A stretch of DNA of 64,000 bases, taken from positions 1,116,001 through 1,180,000 of the forward strand of contig NZ_CP022579.1 in assembly GCF_008274805.1 (NCBI RefSeq), given 5' to 3'. Shown here one piece after another: positions 59,352 through 64,000 of the stretch (the first letter of the stretch is position 1; the number at the start of each line of letters is the position of its first letter). The notes below the pieces were generated by a model. That model was not told the DNA's origin. It was given only the letters and a program-made list of their open reading frames with translations, and ran no database searches. The stretch is from Oryzomicrobium terrae. Lineage in GTDB: Bacteria > Pseudomonadota > Gammaproteobacteria > Burkholderiales > Rhodocyclaceae. Both the position numbers and the translations under genes were made by a program.

Positions 59352-59519
59352 TGCGCCGTTGGTGGCACGGCACATAGTGTTGGCGCAACGGCGAATCGAC
59401 TAATCGACTAATTCCCGGCGCTCCCGGAGCGCAGCGATCGGAATGCCCGTCGGAGGCTGCTGTTCCGGAGCTGAGTGCGGAATGCGGGGCGACGCCCATG
59501 GCGCGGCCGGCGGTTCAGT

Positions 59520-59747
59520 TCACTGCGGGGATTCCGTGGTGCCGTTGTCTGCGGGCTTGACCGCACCGTCATCCAACTCGATACCCCAGTCACCGTGCAG
59601 GTACCAGTCGTCGCCGATCATCTCGGCCGGATGCAGGGTCCGCCCTGAGCCGTTGCCGCATTGCAGTGAGTCGGCCGGGCAGTATTTGTCGCAGCCCCAA
59701 CAGATCCGCTCCGGGTGCTTGGGGTGCAGGGGGAATTTCTTGGCCAT
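59520..59747 (-). CDS. DUF3079 protein
   Basis: A 75-residue protein of the DUF3079 family: MAKKFPLHPKHPERICWGCD then KYCPADSLQCGNGSGRT and GDDWYLHGDWG. Three cysteines (C-x2-C-x3-C type in CWGCDKYC) and a later one suggest a small metal-binding protein. Function unknown. The ATG at 59747 has GGAGG seven bases upstream; the longer frame to 59801 adds leader only. No partner is evident. The upstream stretch to 60037 holds its promoter and the terC terminator. A short tandem repeat of AATCGACT lies at 59394-59411. Confidence 0.82.
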   Translation of the reverse strand: MAKKFPLHPKHPERICWGCDKYCPADSLQCGNGSGRTLHPAEMIGDDWYLHGDWGIELDDGAVKPADNGTTESPQ

Positions 59748-59960
59748 GGTCAGGCCTCCATCATGGAGGGCGTCGCTTTTGGCGGCGCCACGCAAGATCA
59801 AGCCGAACCAGCGCCGGGGGAACCTTCAGGTAGCGCCGCGCGGCGTTGGACGGTATATACCTGAGCAGATTACTCGGCTATTGCCCCAAGCGTTTGATGG
59901 CGATCAAAAACGTGCCATTGCGCCTGTCACTTTCGCTCGCAAGGGCGTGGTGGGCGGGCA

Positions 59961-59992
59961 AAAAAAAGAGGCGGGGGAGCGTCCCCCGCCTC
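59961..59992 (-). terminator. Terminator after terC
   Basis: On the minus strand: an 11-bp stem GAGGCGGGGGA / TCCCCCGCCTC followed by seven Ts, 46 bp past the terC stop. Confidence 0.88.
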
Positions 59993-60037
59993 TGGCGGCT
60001 TGATCAGGCTACAGGCTCGGGCAATGTGCCCCAGGTC

Positions 60038-61006
60038 TCAGTGCTTGGCCGGTGTGTGGCTCTTGGCCGGAATGAGCAGGCTGGCGATCACCGACAGGAC
60101 GAGTAGGCCGCCCACGGCGCCCAGGGACAGGGCCACCGGCATGTGGAAGAAGTCGACGATCAGCATCTTCACGCCGATGAAGGCGAGCACCGCGGCCAGG
60201 CCGTACTTGAGCAGGTGGAAGCGGGCGGCCATGTCAGCGAGCAGGAAGTACAGCGCCCGCAGACCGAGGATGGCGAAGATGTTGGAGGTCATGACGATGA
60301 ACGGGTCGGTGGTGATGGCGAAGATGGCCGGAATCGAATCCACGGCGAAGATCACGTCGGTGATGCCGATCAGCACCACCACCACGAACAGGGGCGTGAA
60401 CCAGCGTTCGCCGTTCCTGGTCACCGCCAGCTTGGCACCGTCGTACTGGGGCAGCAGCTTGAGGTGGCCGCGCATCCAGCGCAGGATCGGGTTCTTTTCC
60501 AGGTCCGGCTCGTGCTCGCCGCCGAAGGCCATCTTGGCGCCGGTAAACAGCAGGAAGGCGCCGAAAACGTAGAGGATCCAGCTGAACCGGGCGATCAGCC
60601 AGGCGCCCACCAGGATCATGATGGCGCGCAGCACCACCGCGCCGATGACGCCCAGGATGAGGGCCTTCTTCTGCTGTTCCGCCGGTACGGCGAAGGCCGT
60701 GAACAACATGAGGAAGACGAAGATGTTGTCCACCGACAGGGATTTTTCGATCAGGTAGCCGGTGAGGAATTCACCGGCCTTCTGGTTCGCCAGTTCCCGG
60801 CCGCCGTGGGTGTCCAGCCAGAACCAGAGGAAGGCGCAAAAGGCCATCGCCAGGCCGACCCACAGGGCGGACCAGGCCAGGGCCTGCTTGATGGTGACGG
60901 CGCGGGAGCCTTTGCGCTCGACCGCCAGCAGGTCCACTAGGATGGCGACGATGACGAAGACGACGAAGCCGCTCCACCACCAGACGTTGCCGATGCTCGT
61001 TTCCAT
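60038..61006 (-). CDS. TerC/Alx-family membrane protein
   Basis: A 322-residue inner-membrane protein with about nine helices, of the TerC/Alx family implicated in Mn2+ export and metal homeostasis. EKSLSVDNIFVFLMLF and DVIFAVDSIPAIFAIT carry the paired acidic residues that are the likely metal path; FVVFVIVAILVDLL is helix 1. The N terminus and length agree with Alx (E. coli about 320). It is preceded by an 84-residue small ORF and, further up, a yybP-ykoY riboswitch, the control element of alx and mntP in other bacteria. It ends at a strong terminator. Confidence 0.92.
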   Translation of the reverse strand: METSIGNVWWWSGFVVFVIVAILVDLLAVERKGSRAVTIKQALAWSALWVGLAMAFCAFLWFWLDTHGGRELANQKAGEFLTGYLIEKSLSVDNIFVFLMLFTAFAVPAEQQKKALILGVIGAVVLRAIMILVGAWLIARFSWILYVFGAFLLFTGAKMAFGGEHEPDLEKNPILRWMRGHLKLLPQYDGAKLAVTRNGERWFTPLFVVVVLIGITDVIFAVDSIPAIFAITTDPFIVMTSNIFAILGLRALYFLLADMAARFHLLKYGLAAVLAFIGVKMLIVDFFHMPVALSLGAVGGLLVLSVIASLLIPAKSHTPAKH

Positions 61007-61045
61007 GATTGTGCTTTCGGAATGTGGGCGAAAATTAGGGGAGGG

Positions 61046-61300
61046 TTACCAGTGGCTGCGCGGATCGTCGATGCGGCGGGCGTCGCCGTCGATGACCCGG
61101 CTCCGCGGCGCGCCGCTGGCTGCGTTACCCGTCGGAGTGCCCCGGCGGGCGCGGGCCATGGCCGGCTCGGCGCCATGGGGCGTGGTCACCACCGGGGTGA
61201 GGCGGCGCAGGAGCGAGACGATCAGCTTGCTGGCCAGGCGCAGCGAAGCGCGGGTTAGGGCAGAGCGCAGGGGGCGCAGGAGGGTATGGAGGGAGAACAT
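61046..61300 (-). CDS. Unrecognised 84-residue small protein in riboswitch operon
   Basis: A small ORF between the riboswitch and terC, with AAGGAAG seven bases before its ATG. It ends 39 bp before terC, so any transcript reading through the riboswitch carries both. The first 38 residues form a basic, amphipathic helix (LLRPLRSALTRASLRLASKL, IVSLLRRL), possibly membrane-peripheral. The rest is Arg/Pro/Gly-rich and probably disordered. Codon third positions are mostly G or C, as in real genes here. I recognise no family. Its context suggests a role in Mn2+ homeostasis or in TerC function; alternatively it only couples translation. Confidence 0.6.
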   Translation of the reverse strand: MFSLHTLLRPLRSALTRASLRLASKLIVSLLRRLTPVVTTPHGAEPAMARARRGTPTGNAASGAPRSRVIDGDARRIDDPRSHW

Positions 61301-61369
61301 GGGCTTCCTTTCGCAAGTGAGTCGGAGCGACCCTGCCGGCCTGGGATCGGGAGATCCGAATGGTCAACG

Positions 61370-61398
61370 AAAAAGACCTTTGCCGGGCGGCAAAGGTC
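61370..61398 (-). terminator. Riboswitch-controlled terminator
   Basis: On the minus strand: stem GACCTTTGCC / GGCAAAGGTC, loop GCCC, then five Ts. The 5' arm is the same sequence that forms the 3' side of riboswitch helix P1, so the two structures exclude one another. Confidence 0.85.
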
Positions 61399-61535
61399 TC
61401 GCTTGCGAAGGGCCGGGGCAAGGTTGGACTGGTGTTACCAGTTACTTGTCGCGACTCGCCCGCCGGGCCGGGCATCTGACGGGTCAGATGCCGTATTGAC
61501 GACTTCGGCGGTACAGCTACTCCCCTTTGTGGGTT
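61384..61535 (-). ncRNA. yybP-ykoY (Mn2+) riboswitch upstream of small ORF-terC
   Basis: On the minus strand the leader reads CAAAGGGGAGTAGCTGTACC at the 5' side (61530 down) and GCAAGCGAGACCTTTGCC at the 3' side (61405-61388), the two conserved halves of the yybP-ykoY motif. CAAAGG and CCTTTG form P1. The family senses Mn2+ and mostly turns genes on by preventing a terminator. Here P1 and the downstream terminator compete for the same strand, so ligand binding should allow read-through into the small ORF and terC. Confidence 0.88.
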
Positions 61536-61628
61536 GCGGAGCTAACTGTACGGGCCGCCGTCGCTGCGGTCAAGCCCGGGTCAGGGAGTGCTGGCTGGGC
61601 GGTCGTCCGGCGCGCTGCCCGTGCCACC

Positions 61629-62384
61629 TCAAACGGTCTGCTGCAGCGGGTGGCGGGCCAGGGCTTCGCCGTCCCAGGTCAGGTACTCGCCCCGGGCCGT
61701 GCCGTCGGCCTCGTGCCAGTCGGCCAGCACCCAGCGTTGGGTGTGGATGCCGTCCACGATGTGGTCGTGGGTGGCGGGGCGATGGGTATGGCCGTGGATC
61801 ACCGTGGCGTAGCCGTGGCTGCGGATGAAGTCGTCGGTGGCGCCCGGATTCACGTCCATCAGGTATTCGGCGCTGGTGCCGGCCTTTTCCGCCTTGCCGG
61901 CCTCGCTCTGGGCGCGCAGCCCCATGGCGATGGCGATGCGCTCCTGCAAGGGCTTGGCCAGGAAGGCGGCTTGCCATTGCGGGTTGCGCACCTGGGCGCG
62001 GAAGGCCTGGTAGGGCAGGTCGTCGGTGCACAGGGCGTCGCCGTGGGTGAGCACGAACTGCCATTCCGGGGTGGACAGCACGTAGGGGTCGGGCAGCAGG
62101 GTCACCCCGGTTTCCGCGGCGAAGACCTCGCCCACCAGGAAGTCCCGGTTGCCGTGGAGGAAAGCGATGGCCAGGCCGGCGTCGCTGGCCGCGCGCAGCC
62201 AGGCTTTCACCTGGCGGCTGACCGGGTCCATGCCGCCGTCGTCGCCGACCCAGGCTTCGAAGAAGTCGCCCAGGATGAACAGGCGCTCGGCCTGCCGCGC
62301 CGGGCCGTTCAGGTAGTCGCCGAAGAGGCGGACCAGGCCGGGGGTGGCGGGGGAGAGGTGCAGGTCGGAGATGAAGTGGAGCAT
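61629..62384 (-). CDS. lpxH: UDP-2,3-diacylglucosamine diphosphatase
   Basis: A 251-residue metallophosphoesterase that hydrolyses UDP-2,3-diacylglucosamine to lipid X in lipid A synthesis, at the inner face of the inner membrane. The metal ligands are visible in order: ISDLHLS (Asp7, His9), ILGDFFEAWVGDD, HGNRDFLVG, LTHGDALCTDD and VIHGHTHRPA. The length is normal. The start at 62384 (MLHFISDLHLS) is canonical. It is preceded by ppiB, but a terminator lies between them. The Mn2+ riboswitch lies directly downstream, about 100 bp beyond its stop. Confidence 0.95.
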   Translation of the reverse strand: MLHFISDLHLSPATPGLVRLFGDYLNGPARQAERLFILGDFFEAWVGDDGGMDPVSRQVKAWLRAASDAGLAIAFLHGNRDFLVGEVFAAETGVTLLPDPYVLSTPEWQFVLTHGDALCTDDLPYQAFRAQVRNPQWQAAFLAKPLQERIAIAMGLRAQSEAGKAEKAGTSAEYLMDVNPGATDDFIRSHGYATVIHGHTHRPATHDHIVDGIHTQRWVLADWHEADGTARGEYLTWDGEALARHPLQQTV

Positions 62385-62423
62385 GGCGGCGGATGCGGGA
62401 TCGGGTAGTTGGGGTCTGGATGG

Positions 62424-62460
62424 AAAAACGCTCCCGGCCGAGTGCCTCGGGGCGGGAGCG
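62424..62460 (-). terminator. Terminator after ppiB
   Basis: On the minus strand: stem CGCTCCCG / CGGGAGCG with an internal GC-rich loop, then TTTTT, 26 bp past the ppiB stop. Confidence 0.8.
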
Positions 62461-62485
62461 TCGCGTCTTGCGGTGAAGCCGGGGC

Positions 62486-62977
62486 TTAGACCACTTCGGC
62501 CTTGGTGATCACCACGTCTTCCACCGGCACGTCCTGGTGGAAGCCGGAGCGGCCGGTCTTGACGCCCTTGATCTGATCCACCACGTCGGTGCCTTCGACC
62601 ACCTTGCCGAACACGGCGTAGCCCCAGCCGTTGGCGTTGGGGGCGGTGTGGTTGAGGAAGTCGTTGTCGGCAACGTTGATGAAGAACTGGGCGGTGGCGG
62701 AATGGGGATCGCTGGTGCGGGCCATGGCCAGGGTGTACTTGTCGTTCTTCAGGCCGTTCTGGGCTTCGTTCTGGATCGGGGCCTGGGTCGGCTTCTGCTT
62801 CATGCCCGGCTCGAAACCGCCGCCCTGGATCATGAAGCCGTTGATGACGCGGTGGAAGATGGTGTTGTCGTAGTGACCGGATTCCACGTAGGCGATGAAG
62901 TTCTTGGCGGATTCGGGGGCCTTTTCCGCGTCGAGTTCGATGCCGATGACGCCGAAATTGGTGTGCAGCTTGATCAT
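62486..62977 (-). CDS. ppiB: Cytoplasmic peptidyl-prolyl cis-trans isomerase (cyclophilin)
   Basis: A 163-residue cyclophilin without a signal peptide, so cytoplasmic. [19 protein letters not shown] carries the catalytic Arg and the substrate loop; [18 protein letters not shown] and [18 protein letters not shown] follow. It speeds proline isomerisation in folding proteins. It lies 107 bp downstream of the exported paralogue and is very similar to it, so the pair is probably an old tandem duplication. Confidence 0.94.
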   Translation of the reverse strand: MIKLHTNFGVIGIELDAEKAPESAKNFIAYVESGHYDNTIFHRVINGFMIQGGGFEPGMKQKPTQAPIQNEAQNGLKNDKYTLAMARTSDPHSATAQFFINVADNDFLNHTAPNANGWGYAVFGKVVEGTDVVDQIKGVKTGRSGFHQDVPVEDVVITKAEVV

Positions 62978-63084
62978 GGTGGTCCTTTCGGGGTGGGGCG
63001 GGCCCTGGCCGGTGGCGGCCGTGGGGGCGTCGCCCCGAGTGGGGTTGGAATTGTTGTGTGTTTGGTTGTGTGTTCGGTGGGGGG

Positions 63085-63669
63085 TTACTTCTTGGCCGGC
63101 GGAGCATCGGCCGGGGCCGGCAGCACCTTGACCGACTGGATCACCACCGGCTGCAGCGGCACGTCCTGGAAGTAGCCCTTGTTGCCGGTCTGCACCTTGG
63201 CGATCTTCTGCACCACGTCCAGGCCCTGGGTCACCTTGCCGAATACAGCGTAGCCCCAGCCGTCGCGGCTCGGGTAGTTGAGGGGAGCATTGTCCACCAG
63301 GTTGATGAAGAACTGGGCGGTGGCCGAATGGGGGTCATTGGTGCGGGCCATGGCCAGGGTGCCGACGGTGTTCTTCAGGCCGTTCTTGGCCTCGTTCTCG
63401 ATCGGTGCCCGGGTCGGTTTCTGGCTCATTTCCGGGGTGAAGCCGCCGCCCTGGATCATGAAGCCGTCGATGACGCGGTGGAAGACGGTGCCGTTGTAGA
63501 AACCGTCGTTGGCGTACTGGAGGAAGTTGGCCGTCGATTTGGGCGCCTTGTCGGCGTACAACTCGGCGACGATCTTGCCCTGGTTGGTCTGAATTTCGAC
63601 GAAGGGATTGGCGGCGAGGGCGGCCACGGAAACCAGGGTGGCGGCAACGCCAAGCAGGATGCGCTTCAT
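63085..63669 (-). CDS. ppiA: Periplasmic peptidyl-prolyl cis-trans isomerase (cyclophilin)
   Basis: A 194-residue cyclophilin with a signal peptide cleaved after LAA ([20 protein letters not shown]), so it works in the periplasm. [37 protein letters not shown] and [18 protein letters not shown] match PpiA. GGAGG lies nine bases before the ATG. It is followed by the cytoplasmic paralogue. A hairpin at 63715-63740 separates it from the upstream partial gene. Confidence 0.94.
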   Translation of the reverse strand: MKRILLGVAATLVSVAALAANPFVEIQTNQGKIVAELYADKAPKSTANFLQYANDGFYNGTVFHRVIDGFMIQGGGFTPEMSQKPTRAPIENEAKNGLKNTVGTLAMARTNDPHSATAQFFINLVDNAPLNYPSRDGWGYAVFGKVTQGLDVVQKIAKVQTGNKGYFQDVPLQPVVIQSVKVLPAPADAPPAKK

Positions 63670-63714
63670 CAGGGACTACCTCCGGAGAGTAAGGCGGGAT
63701 GCGGGGTTTGCGGG

Positions 63715-63740
63715 GCCCTGCCTGGAGATCAAGGCAGGGC
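63715..63740. repeat. Hairpin between ppiA and upstream gene
   Basis: An 8-bp inverted repeat GCCCTGCC / GGCAGGGC with a ten-base loop, 35 bp past the stop of the upstream minus-strand gene. No T-tract follows. Confidence 0.4.
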
Positions 63741-63774
63741 GCGGGGTTTGGCTAGGGGAGTGGCTGCCGATGGT

Positions 63775-64000
63775 TCAGGCAGCCCCTTCGTAGATGATCT
63801 TCCAGGCCCCGTCCTCGCGGATCCAGTACTGGCGCTTGCGCGAGGTCTGGTTCACGTTGTTGCTGCGGTAGTCCTGGGCAAAGGTCACCACCACCATCTC
63901 GTCCTTGCCCGGGTTGCGGAACATGGAAACGTTGGAAATGCCGACCTTGATCCACTCCTTGCTCTCGTTGACCTGGCGCTTTTGCTGGGCGAAGGCAGCG
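63775..64000 (-). CDS. 3' end of a gene with NTF2/Cds6-like C-terminal domain
   Basis: The last 74 residues of a protein whose start lies beyond the window. KEWIKVGISNVSMFRNPGKD, MVVVTFAQDYRSNN and RKRQYWIREDGAWKIIYEG resemble the SnoaL/NTF2-like (Cds6-type) domain found at the C terminus of some L,D-transpeptidases of this group. The assignment to a transpeptidase is inference; the catalytic domain is not visible. Confidence 0.55.
   Translation of the reverse strand, partial: AAFAQQKRQVNESKEWIKVGISNVSMFRNPGKDEMVVVTFAQDYRSNNVNQTSRKRQYWIREDGAWKIIYEGAA

Overview
The window is a GC-rich, densely packed bacterial chromosome segment. Gene content and order point to a betaproteobacterium, most likely of the Rhodocyclales (Azospira/Dechloromonas-like). 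This rests on the block leuC-leuD-leuB-asd-fimV-(ecfT-like)-truA-trpF-trpB-trpA-accD-folC-dedD-cvpA-purF-metZ, a familiar betaproteobacterial arrangement, plus gene families such as DUF3079, DUF465 and a RhlE helicase with a Gly/Arg-rich tail. Taxonomy is inferred from synteny and protein similarity recalled from memory; no search was run.

Layout. 1-5.1 kb: an AddB-like nuclease (5' end outside the window) and an AddA-like helicase-nuclease for double-strand-break repair. 5.3-9.3 kb: a CBS-domain protein, fadD behind a PsrA-like palindrome, and a convergent Na+/H+ antiporter. 9.5-11.9 kb: an ilvBN (acetohydroxyacid synthase I type) operon preceded by a valine-rich leader peptide and a complete attenuator. 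12-18.7 kb: small housekeeping genes (DUF488, a DsbA-like protein, a GlcG/HbpS-like protein) and the aroC-DUF465-MFS-M48-lysR run. 18.9-37.8 kb: the long biosynthetic block for leucine, lysine/threonine precursors, tryptophan, fatty acid initiation, folate, purine and methionine, with fimV inside it. 38.1-39.8 kb: rhlE.

39.9-45.4 kb is the only clearly accessory region. It holds an IS3-family element with a frameshifted orfB and, directly beyond it, a 1265-residue autotransporter with seven Ig-like repeats, an IPT/TIG domain and a C-terminal barrel. Its base composition is visibly poorer in G+C than the rest.

45.4-64 kb returns to core genes: a YkgJ-type cysteine cluster protein, a 2-keto-4-pentenoate hydratase-like enzyme, recQ, a LEA-type lipoprotein overlapping a convergent hydrolase, a Ca2+-type P-type ATPase, a glyA-yggS-benE cluster divergent from a MocR-family regulator, a DUF3079 protein, a terC gene with an 84-residue small protein behind a yybP-ykoY (Mn2+) riboswitch, lpxH, two cyclophilins and the 3' end of a further gene.

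The most interesting points are: (1) the yybP-ykoY riboswitch followed by an unrecognised small ORF and terC; (2) the ilvBN attenuator whose segments can be traced base by base; (3) a MocR regulator facing benE-yggS-glyA, where every non-transporter product binds PLP; (4) a family of short hairpin repeats with core GCGCCCCTATTGG, one copy lying inside the addA reading frame; (5) the Ig-repeat autotransporter next to an IS. No tRNA, rRNA or CRISPR array was found.
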